Assembly (NCBI GenBank): GCA_017548765.1 | Contig: JAFYZH010000025.1 | Span: 1-49,617 of the forward strand | DNA from: Lachnospiraceae bacterium | GTDB lineage: Bacteria; Bacillota; Clostridia; Lachnospirales; Lachnospiraceae | DNA length: 49,617 bases | Reading direction: 5' to 3' | Shown here: positions 43,633-49,617 of the stretch, piece by piece | How the letters are laid out: each line of letters begins with the position of its first letter | How positions within the stretch are numbered: the first letter of the stretch is position 1 | Notes under the pieces: generated by a model | The model's database searches: none | Told to the model about the DNA's origin: nothing | What the model saw: the letters and a program-made list of their open reading frames with translations, nothing else | Made by a program: the position numbers and the translations under genes

Positions 43633-43669
43633 CCTGCAAAAATTGCAGGCGTGCATCGGAAATGCACGC
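43633..43669 (-). terminator. Two hairpins between the EF-G-like gene and ispF
   Basis: GCGTGCAT/ATGCACGC (43649-43669) is followed at once by CCTGCAA/TTGCAGG (43633-43649). The second includes part of the ispF AGGAGG site. No T-run follows the first, so read-through into ispF is likely, and the second could limit ribosome entry. Confidence 0.5.
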
Positions 43670-43696
43670 CCGCAACGCGTATTTATTCGTTTAGGC

Positions 43697-45775
43697 TTAC
43701 GCCTCGTCTTTTGCTCTTTCAGCGATCTCTCTCTGCTGAACATCGATCGGAGCCTGCTCGTAGCGAGCGAACTCGTAGGAGAAATCACCGATACCGCCGG
43801 TCATGGAACGCAGGTCCGTCGAGTATCCGTACAGTTCGGACATCGGAACTTCCGCGTTGATGATCTGCTTGCCGCCTGCGATATGATCCATACCCAGGAC
43901 ACGGCCGCGTCTGCGGTTCAGGTCGCCCATGACATCACCTGCGAAACGGTTCGGAACCGTAACGCTGAGGGTGCTGATCGGCTCGAGGAGTACCGGAGAA
44001 GCATCCAAAACGCCGGCACGGAATGCCAATGTAGCAGCGGTCTTAAATGCCATTTCGGAAGAGTCTACCGGATGGTACTTACCATCGATCAATGTAGCCT
44101 TAACACCAACTACCGGATAACCTGCCAGAGGACCTCTCTGAACGGATTCCTGAATACCCTTTTCAACTGCAGGGAAGAAGTTCTTCGGAACTGCACCGCC
44201 GACAACGCGCTCGGAAAACTCATAAGGCTTATCCAGATCACCGGAGGGCTCGAATTCCATAACTACGACACCGTACTGGCCGTGGCCGCCGGACTGCTTC
44301 TTATGGGTACCGGTAACGGTCGTCTTCTTGCGGATGGTCTCGCGGTAAGCTACCTTCGGCTTCGCGAGCTCGATGGAAACCTTATAACGGTCGAGAAGCT
44401 TGCTTGCAACAACTTCGAGCTGCTGGTCGCCCAGTCCGTAGAGGAGCATCTGGCGGTTCTCAGCGTCGTTTACATGACGGAGGGTCAGATCCTCATCCAT
44501 CAGTTTCGACAAAGCACCTGCGATCTTATCTTCATCGCCCTTATTGGTAGCCTTATATGCCTTATATGTGTAAGGAACCGAGATCGGAACGTTCTTGTAT
44601 ACTACGCTTGCGCCCTTCTCGGCCAATGTATCGCCGGTCGACAGGCTGTTCATCTTCGCCAGAGCGCCGATGTCACCTGCAACGAGACGATCCACTTCGG
44701 TAACTTCCTTACCGCGCATTACGTAGATCTTCGAGATCTTTTCTTCGGTCTCTTTATTTACATTATAAAGAGTCGTGTCGCCGGTCAGCGTACCGGTCAT
44801 AACTTTGATCAGGGAATACTTTCCGATGAAAGGATCCACCATGGTCTTGAAGACCTTAACACTGGGATGCTTCGTGGAGTCGTAGTTGATCTCCATGAGG
44901 CCGTTAGTCGCCAGATTCGTCATCTGTGCGGTCAGCTTATCCGGTGACGGGAAATACTTCTGGATCGCGAGCAACAGCATCTTCATGCCCTGTGCGTTCA
45001 CGCCGCTACCCATGAGCACGGGAACGACATTACCGCTCACAACGTTCTCCTTCAGCGCCTGGGATACTTCCTCGTAGGTGAACTCTTCACCGGAGAAATA
45101 ACGATCCATGAACTCTTCGCTGGTCTCGGCAACCGCCTCCATCAACGACTCACGCGCTGTGGTCAAATGCTCCTGCAAGTAATCGGGAATATCGCATTCC
45201 TCATATTCATAGCCGTTTGTAAAACGACGGCCCTTCATCTTAACAACGTTTACAAAGCCGACGAACTTCTCGTTCTCACGCATCGGGATATGGAACGGAG
45301 CGACTTTACGTCCGAACTTCTCAGTCAGGGCAATGCTGACCTGGCGGAAGCTGGCTTTATCATCATCCATAGCCGTTACGAAGAACATTCTCGGGAGCTG
45401 ATACTTCTCGCAGTAGTCCCATGCCTTCTCCGTTCCGACCTGAACGCCGGATTTCGCATTGACAACGATAATGGCTGCGTCTGCGGCGGAAAGTGCCTCT
45501 TCTACCTCACCGGCAAAATCAAAATATCCGGGTGTATCCAGGAAATTGATCTTGGTATCTTCATATTCGATCGGGATCAGGGAGGTTCCGATGGAGAACA
45601 GTCTCTTCTGCTCCTCCTTATCGAAATCGCTGATCGTGGAGCCGTCCTCCACGCGACCCTGACGCTTAACAACGCCGGTAACGTAAGCCATCGCTTCCAT
45701 CATCGTCGTCTTACCGACCCCGCCATGGCCTAATACAACCACATTTCGGATCTGACTCGTCTCGTACTGTTTCAT
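43697..45775 (-). CDS. Elongation factor G-like protein with altered G4 motif
   Basis: 692 aa with the five-domain plan of EF-G (domain IV start [19 protein letters not shown], domain [20 protein letters not shown]). The P-loop is GHGGVGKTT and G3 is DTPGYFDF. The G4 motif, which is NKMD in EF-G, reads TAMD. The switch I region also differs. It belongs to the second EF-G type (FusA2-like) of Firmicutes, not the main factor, and guanine specificity may be reduced. Function is unknown, perhaps ribosome-associated quality control. A consensus promoter precedes it. Confidence 0.92.
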   Translation of the reverse strand: MKQYETSQIRNVVVLGHGGVGKTTMMEAMAYVTGVVKRQGRVEDGSTISDFDKEEQKRLFSIGTSLIPIEYEDTKINFLDTPGYFDFAGEVEEALSAADAAIIVVNAKSGVQVGTEKAWDYCEKYQLPRMFFVTAMDDDKASFRQVSIALTEKFGRKVAPFHIPMRENEKFVGFVNVVKMKGRRFTNGYEYEECDIPDYLQEHLTTARESLMEAVAETSEEFMDRYFSGEEFTYEEVSQALKENVVSGNVVPVLMGSGVNAQGMKMLLLAIQKYFPSPDKLTAQMTNLATNGLMEINYDSTKHPSVKVFKTMVDPFIGKYSLIKVMTGTLTGDTTLYNVNKETEEKISKIYVMRGKEVTEVDRLVAGDIGALAKMNSLSTGDTLAEKGASVVYKNVPISVPYTYKAYKATNKGDEDKIAGALSKLMDEDLTLRHVNDAENRQMLLYGLGDQQLEVVASKLLDRYKVSIELAKPKVAYRETIRKKTTVTGTHKKQSGGHGQYGVVVMEFEPSGDLDKPYEFSERVVGGAVPKNFFPAVEKGIQESVQRGPLAGYPVVGVKATLIDGKYHPVDSSEMAFKTAATLAFRAGVLDASPVLLEPISTLSVTVPNRFAGDVMGDLNRRRGRVLGMDHIAGGKQIINAEVPMSELYGYSTDLRSMTGGIGDFSYEFARYEQAPIDVQQREIAERAKDEA

Positions 45776-45873
45776 GTTGTTTACCTCCGTGTTTTGTTTT
45801 TCGAAACCTATTCACCTTTACGTTCCCGAACGCGTTTCGCTCTCGTTTCGGGTCAATTCAAACATCTGGTATC

Positions 45874-45902
45874 ATTTTACTAAAACAAGCGGAAATTGTC
45901 AA
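45874..45902 (-). promoter_or_regulatory. Promoter of the EF-G-like gene
   Basis: TTGACA, 17 bases, TAAAAT on the minus strand, the same boxes as the pilB promoter. Confidence 0.78.
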
Positions 45903-45941
45903 GAAAAATATAAAAGAAGAAGGGGCTTACTCACCCCTTCT
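45903..45941 (-). terminator. Terminator after the YwaF-type gene
   Basis: Stem AGAAGGGG / CCCCTTCT followed by TCTTTTATATTTTT. The stop codon of the gene lies in the loop. Confidence 0.78.
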
Positions 45942-46713
45942 CCTTCTGTTTTTTCCGCTCGGACCAGGCAAGCGGAACGGTTATCAAAAGCATGTACGGC
46001 ACCAGGATCAAGGTGCACGGTATGATGTACAAAAACGGGAACGGCAGCCAGCCGTGGAAGATGTCCAGGAGCGCATTGCCCTCCGTTTCCACAGTGAAGA
46101 AATAGTTGGCTCCTTCGTGCAGACCGGTCCATCGCAAAAGCATACTCAGAATGAACGCGGCAAATGCGATCAAAAGCGACGTGAGCACCGCCTTCGGCAG
46201 GTCCTTAAGCGTCGGCTTGAACAGGCCGAACGTGACGATGGCCCACCCTTCGATCACGACCATGAAATGGGTCCCATAGTACCCCAACATACGCGGCAGG
46301 AGCAGTGAATAACCGTCGAAGCCGGTGCCCGGCATGAAGAGTGCCATCATGGCGCCGAGCGGTCCTAAGAAGAAGCAGAAACACATCATGGAACGGTTCT
46401 TAAGCAATACCGCGACCGGGATCAGGATCATGTTGACATTGCACAGTTGGAACGGCAGTTCGCCCCACCAGTTAAAGCCGCCCATGCCCGCGTTCAGGCG
46501 GTCCCACTCATCGTCGATCGACAGGAAGTATTTGTACACGATGAAGCCGATCAGCGTCACGATGCACGTGGAGATGAGGACGGTCTTCTTCGTTTTTTCA
46601 CTCTTCCCCTTCACCAGCAGGCTCGCGATCACGAGCAGGGCGATGAAGGCGGCAAATGTGCCGATGAATACGCCGTTTACGGGGGTGATGACCTTGGATG
46701 AAAGCACCAGCAT
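45931..46713 (-). CDS. YwaF-family integral membrane protein
   Basis: 260 aa with seven hydrophobic helices. The conserved core WWGELPFQLCNVNMILIP, followed by a helix with PLGAMMALFMPG and later HFMVVIEGWAI, matches the YwaF/TIGR02206 family of Firmicutes. Its function is unknown. GGAAAG precedes the start. It lies between the dapB terminator and the EF-G-like promoter, thus alone. Confidence 0.88.
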   Translation of the reverse strand: MLVLSSKVITPVNGVFIGTFAAFIALLVIASLLVKGKSEKTKKTVLISTCIVTLIGFIVYKYFLSIDDEWDRLNAGMGGFNWWGELPFQLCNVNMILIPVAVLLKNRSMMCFCFFLGPLGAMMALFMPGTGFDGYSLLLPRMLGYYGTHFMVVIEGWAIVTFGLFKPTLKDLPKAVLTSLLIAFAAFILSMLLRWTGLHEGANYFFTVETEGNALLDIFHGWLPFPFLYIIPCTLILVPYMLLITVPLAWSERKKQKEKG

Positions 46714-46766
46714 AATTCTTTCCTTTCCCTCGGGATGTCGTCCGGTCTCCTTTCACAGGCCGTCCG

Positions 46767-46815
46767 AAAAAACAATAAAAGGCCGCGCACGGACACGCGC
46801 CCGTGCGACAGCCTT
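46767..46815 (-). terminator. Terminator after dapB
   Basis: Stem AAGGC...CGCACGG / CCGTGCG...GCCTT with small internal mismatches, followed on the minus strand by TTATTGTTTTTT. Confidence 0.8.
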
Positions 46816-46824
46816 CCAAACTCT

Positions 46825-47598
46825 TTATTCTTCTGTCTGAGCCGCGATCACCTGCTGCATATCATACAGGCCCGGGCCTTTATCAAACAAATATTTTGCT
46901 GCGGATACCGCACCCTTTGCGAAGATCGACTTCGAATACGCGGTATGCTTAAACTCGATGACTTCGTCCAGGCCGGCGAAGATGATCTCGTGCTCGCCCA
47001 CGATGCTTCCGCCGCGGACAGCGCTGATCCCGAGTTCCTTCTTCTCACGCTTTTTGCGCACCTGGGAACGGTCGAATACGTACTCGAGCGACTTATCGAG
47101 TGCGTCGTTGATGCTGTCGGCCAATGCGAGCGCGGTGCCGCTCGGCGCATCCAGCTTCTGGTTGTGGTGACGCTCTACGATCTCGATATCGAAACCGCTG
47201 TCCGACAAAACGACAGCCGCCTTCTTCACCAACTGCAACAGCAGGTTGATGCCCAGGGACATATTTGCCGAACGCAGGATCGCTACGCTCTTCGATGCTT
47301 CGCTGACCCGCGCGATCTGCTCGGGAGACAGGCCTGTCGTACACAAAACGACGGGAACTTTCTTCGCCAGAGCGTAGTCCAGCAGGTCATCAACTGCCTT
47401 TGCGGATGCGAAGTCGATGATGACATCGGCATCGACCGTGCAGTCTTTTATCGAGGGGAACACGGGATAAGGATTCGTAATGCCGTCATACGGATCGACG
47501 CCGGCTACCACTTCCATGTTCGGCTCTTCTTTCGAGATGATGCCATCCAAAACGCGGCCCATCTTTCCGTTGCAACCATGTAAGATCACATGTACCAT
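46825..47598 (-). CDS. dapB: 4-hydroxy-tetrahydrodipicolinate reductase
   Basis: 257 aa. Rossmann start HGCNGKMGRVL, then CTTGLSPEQ, the catalytic EIVERHHNQKLDAPSGTA (His pair and Lys) and the C-terminal FAKGAVSAAKYL. It reduces the dapA product with NAD(P)H in the lysine and diaminopimelate pathway. Its ATG overlaps the dapA stop (TAATG), so the genes are coupled and share the lysine riboswitch. Confidence 0.98.
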   Translation of the reverse strand: MVHVILHGCNGKMGRVLDGIISKEEPNMEVVAGVDPYDGITNPYPVFPSIKDCTVDADVIIDFASAKAVDDLLDYALAKKVPVVLCTTGLSPEQIARVSEASKSVAILRSANMSLGINLLLQLVKKAAVVLSDSGFDIEIVERHHNQKLDAPSGTALALADSINDALDKSLEYVFDRSQVRKKREKKELGISAVRGGSIVGEHEIIFAGLDEVIEFKHTAYSKSIFAKGAVSAAKYLFDKGPGLYDMQQVIAAQTEE

Positions 47599-48485
47599 TA
47601 AGCGATCACTCCCATCTTAACGAGTTCTTTGCGAAGAACCTCGAGGTGCTCCGGCTCCATGTCCGTGAGCGGGCGGCGGCAATGGCCGCTGTTATATCCG
47701 AGCAGGCGCATCGCATCCTTTACGGGGATGGGATTTACCTCGCTAAACAGTGCCAGAATAAGCGGGATCGCGTCGATCTGCATCTTCGTCGCCTTTGCGG
47801 TATCGCCGTCAAAGTATGCCTGGCACATATCGTGTGTGTACTGCGGCATAACGTTCGACAATACGGAGATAACACCCTTTCCGCCGAGTGCGAGTAGCGG
47901 AACGATCTGGTCATCATTGCCCGAGTAAACATCGAGGCAACCGTCTGCCATGCTGATCAGGGTAGCGATCTGCTTGAAATCACCGCTGGCTTCCTTTACT
48001 GCTACGATGTTATCAACTTCTTTTGCAAGCTTAACGATCGTCGCGGGAGTGATGTTCACGCCCGTACGTCCGGGAATATTATACAGGATGATCGGCACGT
48101 TTACACTGTGTGCGATCGCTGCGAAGTGCTCATACAAGCCCTTCTGTGTCGCCTTATTGTAGTAAGGGGAAACGAGCAAGAGTGCGTCTGCGCCTGCCTT
48201 CTCTGCTTCCTGGGACAGGTAGATCGCTGTCTCGGTGCAGTTGGAACCGGTTCCGGCGATGACCGGGATACGGTGGTTGACCTGCTTTACCGCAAAGCGG
48301 ATGCAGTCGAGATGCTCTTCGTGTGTCAGCGTGGATGCTTCACCTGTGGTTCCGCATACGATGATCGCGTCTGTGTGGTTTGCGATCTGGTCCTCGATGA
48401 TCTGGGCGAATACCTCGTAGTTAACGCTGAGATCCTCGTTGAATGGTGTAACGATGGCTACACCGGCTCCTGTGAAAATTGACAT
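47598..48485 (-). CDS. dapA: 4-hydroxy-tetrahydrodipicolinate synthase
   Basis: 295 aa. It condenses pyruvate and aspartate semialdehyde, the first step specific to diaminopimelate and lysine. CGTTGEASTLTHEEH, SPYYNKATQKGLYEHF (catalytic Tyr), YNIPGRTG and VAVKEASGD (Schiff-base Lys) are all present. AGGAGG lies before the ATG. It is first in the dapA-dapB unit, which is controlled by the lysine riboswitch and terminator upstream. Confidence 0.98.
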   Translation of the reverse strand: MSIFTGAGVAIVTPFNEDLSVNYEVFAQIIEDQIANHTDAIIVCGTTGEASTLTHEEHLDCIRFAVKQVNHRIPVIAGTGSNCTETAIYLSQEAEKAGADALLLVSPYYNKATQKGLYEHFAAIAHSVNVPIILYNIPGRTGVNITPATIVKLAKEVDNIVAVKEASGDFKQIATLISMADGCLDVYSGNDDQIVPLLALGGKGVISVLSNVMPQYTHDMCQAYFDGDTAKATKMQIDAIPLILALFSEVNPIPVKDAMRLLGYNSGHCRRPLTDMEPEHLEVLRKELVKMGVIA

Positions 48486-48555
48486 TTTGTACCTCCTTTT
48501 ACGATACGTTCGCGGCTTGCCCTGGCAAGTCCGGGTGAAAGGAAGGTTCGTTGCT

Positions 48556-48588
48556 AAAAAAACAGGAGCTGACCGATCGGTCAGCTCC
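48556..48588 (-). terminator. Riboswitch-controlled terminator ahead of dapA
   Basis: Perfect stem GGAGCTGACC, loop GATC, GGTCAGCTCC, then TG and seven T on the minus strand. It lies about 70 bases before the dapA start and serves as the expression platform of the lysine riboswitch. Confidence 0.92.
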
Positions 48589-48631
48589 TTCTATGTGTCT
48601 ACGGGAATAAAACTATTCTATGATCACACAT

Positions 48632-48807
48632 AATTAAGCAGCGCCCCATCCGTCTTTGGATGACAGTCATAAAGTTCTTCACCTTATGCCCAGGACTGTG
48701 ACTCGCGGTATCCTCACATCCTTCGGCGCGTTTGCCTTTTACGGATCATCGTCTGCGCCGCCGCATCCGATCCGCTACTCTTCATTCGCGCAACCTCTAC
48801 TTTAATT
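48632..48807 (-). ncRNA. Lysine riboswitch (L box) of dapA-dapB
   Basis: Read on the minus strand it shows the L-box core: GTAGAGGTTGCGCG, GAAGAGTA, a GGCAAACGCGCCGAAGGA segment, CTGGGCAT, CTGTCATCC and GGATGGGGCGC. P1 is closed by AATTAAAGTAG with CTGCTTAATT, one bulge. Lysine binding would favour the downstream terminator. An ATGTGT/ACACAT pairing between aptamer and terminator is a possible part of the switch. Confidence 0.9.
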
Positions 48808-48847
48808 GGTTCAACGTTTTGCAGTGGACTGCTTCAACGTTACGTGT

Positions 48848-48876
48848 ATTATAGTGCGATGCTCAGCACTTGTCAA
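48848..48876 (-). promoter_or_regulatory. Consensus promoter of dapA-dapB
   Basis: TTGACA, 17 bases, TATAAT on the minus strand, a perfect match. The start point falls about 35 bases ahead of the riboswitch. Confidence 0.9.
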
Positions 48877-48889
48877 CCCCCTAATGTAA

Positions 48890-49253
48890 AAAAGTGACAG
48901 TGGGGACGGTTCCATTTGACACGTTATCAGACTATTTCGGCCTCTGTCGGAGTTTTACCCGCGGGGGACGATCATTCATGGACAGATCACTGCGCGGTAA
49001 AAAACAATACCGCGAGAGTCAAAGGCAGATTTGATGGTACCGCTTCGATTTCGGCCGTTTTCTTGATGAAAACGACCTCAACTAGCTAAAAATCGGCCTC
49101 GGAGTCCGATTTTTCCCATCATCTGCCTTTTCCCTCGCGGTGTTTTTTATCCGCTCGATCTCATGCCCATTCACAATCGTCCCACGCAGAAACAACGACA
49201 GAGGCCAGCCCAGGAAAATGAAATGTGTCAAACGGAACCGTCCCTGCGTCCCC
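48890..49253. mobile_element. Near-palindromic non-coding element (MITE-like)
   Basis: The ends are inverted: GGGACGGTTCC-A-TTTGACAC at 48903-48922 and its complement at 49225-49244. The match continues inward: GGCCTCTGTCG, GGGACGAT, then GCGGTAAAAAACA, CCGCGAG and AAGGCAGAT recur inverted at 49206-49110, so the whole element is one imperfect palindrome of about 350 bp with hairpins at its centre (CGTTTTC/GAAAACG, AAAAATCGG/CCGATTTTT). No credible gene lies inside. The outer sequence resembles ends often seen near Y1 (IS200/REP-type) transposases, from memory. It sits just upstream of the dapA promoter. Confidence 0.72.
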
Positions 49254-49283
49254 GGAACATTGCAACAGAATAAAAGATGGGAT

Positions 49284-49364
49284 ATCACACCGGAAGGGTG
49301 CAGTCAAGGCCGAGCCGCCTTCGGCGGTGCTGCGCAGCCTTGACAGGCCTCCTTCCGGTGTGAT
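49284..49364. repeat. Long three-tier hairpin
   Basis: Perfect 14-bp arms ATCACACCGGAAGG / CCTTCCGGTGTGAT enclose GTCAAGGC / GCCTTGAC and a GCCGCC/GGCGG tip. There is no T-run. It may be a REP-like element or the end of a larger element that continues to the right. Confidence 0.7.
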
Positions 49365-49617
49365 ACGCGGTAATCAAGACCGTTGTAAGCCGGCTACCGC
49401 CGTCCCCAACGGCCATGGAGCAAGGAAATGGCGGCTGGTTCTCGCTCTAGAACTTCCCGACGCTCCACACGGCGTAATTTCAGGGGCGACGCCACGACAA
49501 TTCTCGCCTTATGACTTCTCGGCTCCCCTTAGAGAGTAAATATACTTGAATTTCGTCATCACCATATCCCATAGGCCGATGTAAGCGGCGCAAGCCGCCT
49601 TACATTGACCTTGATCA
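49365..49617. other. Right-edge stretch without a recognised gene
   Basis: No convincing gene is seen. A hairpin at 49579-49605 (TGTAAG-CGGC / GCCG-CCTTACA, one bulge) lies near the edge and is followed by ACATTGACC. A minus-strand frame of 30 codons (MGYGDDEIQVYLL...) has no ribosome site. Base composition resembles the hairpin region on its left, so it may belong to the same element. Confidence 0.4.

Noticed and set aside
43624-43788. N-terminal extension of IspF
   Set aside because: It runs through the end of the EF-G-like gene in another frame; the ATG at 43623 has a strong ribosome site and matches the family start.
49082-49288. 68-codon minus-strand frame in the palindromic element
   Set aside because: It spans the inverted repeat end and has no family resemblance; the element looks non-coding.
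49497-49590. 30-codon minus-strand frame near the right edge (MGYGDDEIQ...)
   Set aside because: Too short, no ribosome site, and no similarity that I recognise.

Overview
The window reads as chromosomal DNA of a Gram-positive anaerobe of the class Clostridia, most likely a Lachnospiraceae-type organism. The grounds are strong AGGAGG ribosome sites, SigA-type promoters (TTGACA-N17-TATAAT and close variants), a lysine riboswitch that works by transcription termination, a GGGtGRT protein next to a NifU-like scaffold, an MBOAT/DHHW/DUF4358 surface-acylation cluster, Thr/Glu-rich lipoproteins and a glycine-start PurF paralogue. I cannot name a species. All protein genes that I accept lie on the minus strand, so each operon reads from high to low coordinates. 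The one gene on the plus strand is a tRNA-Ser.

Layout from left to right. 1-5.3 kb: type IV pilus genes (pilB, pilT, pilC, then a prepilin cut by the left edge). 5.3-10 kb: a membrane-anchored surface protein, efp, yqeG, nrdR and prfC. 10-15.9 kb: a NodB-type deacetylase, an SGNH esterase, a VWA protein, a MoxR ATPase and a membrane glycerophosphodiesterase. 15.9-17 kb: tRNA-Ser(CGA) between two different palindromic tandem-repeat arrays with periods of 75 and 64 bp. 17-26.5 kb: lipoproteins, a zinc-ribbon membrane protein, a NUDIX hydrolase, proC and an aspartate aminotransferase. 26.5-27.9 kb: icd of the eukaryotic type. 28-32.3 kb: a four-gene surface O-acylation operon. 32.3-37.8 kb: a PurF-like protein, a CpXC protein, an aldo/keto reductase and a VWA lipoprotein. 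37.9-43 kb: gap, pgk, tpiA, a NifU-like scaffold and the GGGtGRT gene, possibly one glycolytic transcription unit. 43-48.9 kb: ispF, an EF-G-like GTPase, a YwaF-type membrane protein, and dapA-dapB behind the lysine riboswitch. 48.9-49.6 kb: non-coding DNA made of large inverted repeats.

The genes are mostly housekeeping. The unusual part is the space between them. Spacers repeatedly hold small hairpins with a three-base loop, often with 13-base arms closed by GC-NNN-GC. At two places 25 kb apart (16400-16484 and 41784-41866) such a hairpin follows, with the same four-base spacing, a second stem whose arms are GAAATTAT and ATAATTTC. The 29-base hairpin keeps its exact geometry while its sequence differs completely. 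This, with the two repeat arrays around the tRNA and the roughly 350-bp near-palindrome at 48.9-49.25 kb, is the best candidate here for an undescribed repeat or structured-RNA system.

Other points worth a look are the PurF paralogue without its catalytic cysteine, an 11-bp palindrome placed around the -10 box of that gene, an EF-G-like protein with a lost NKxD motif, and a folded leader ahead of pilB.
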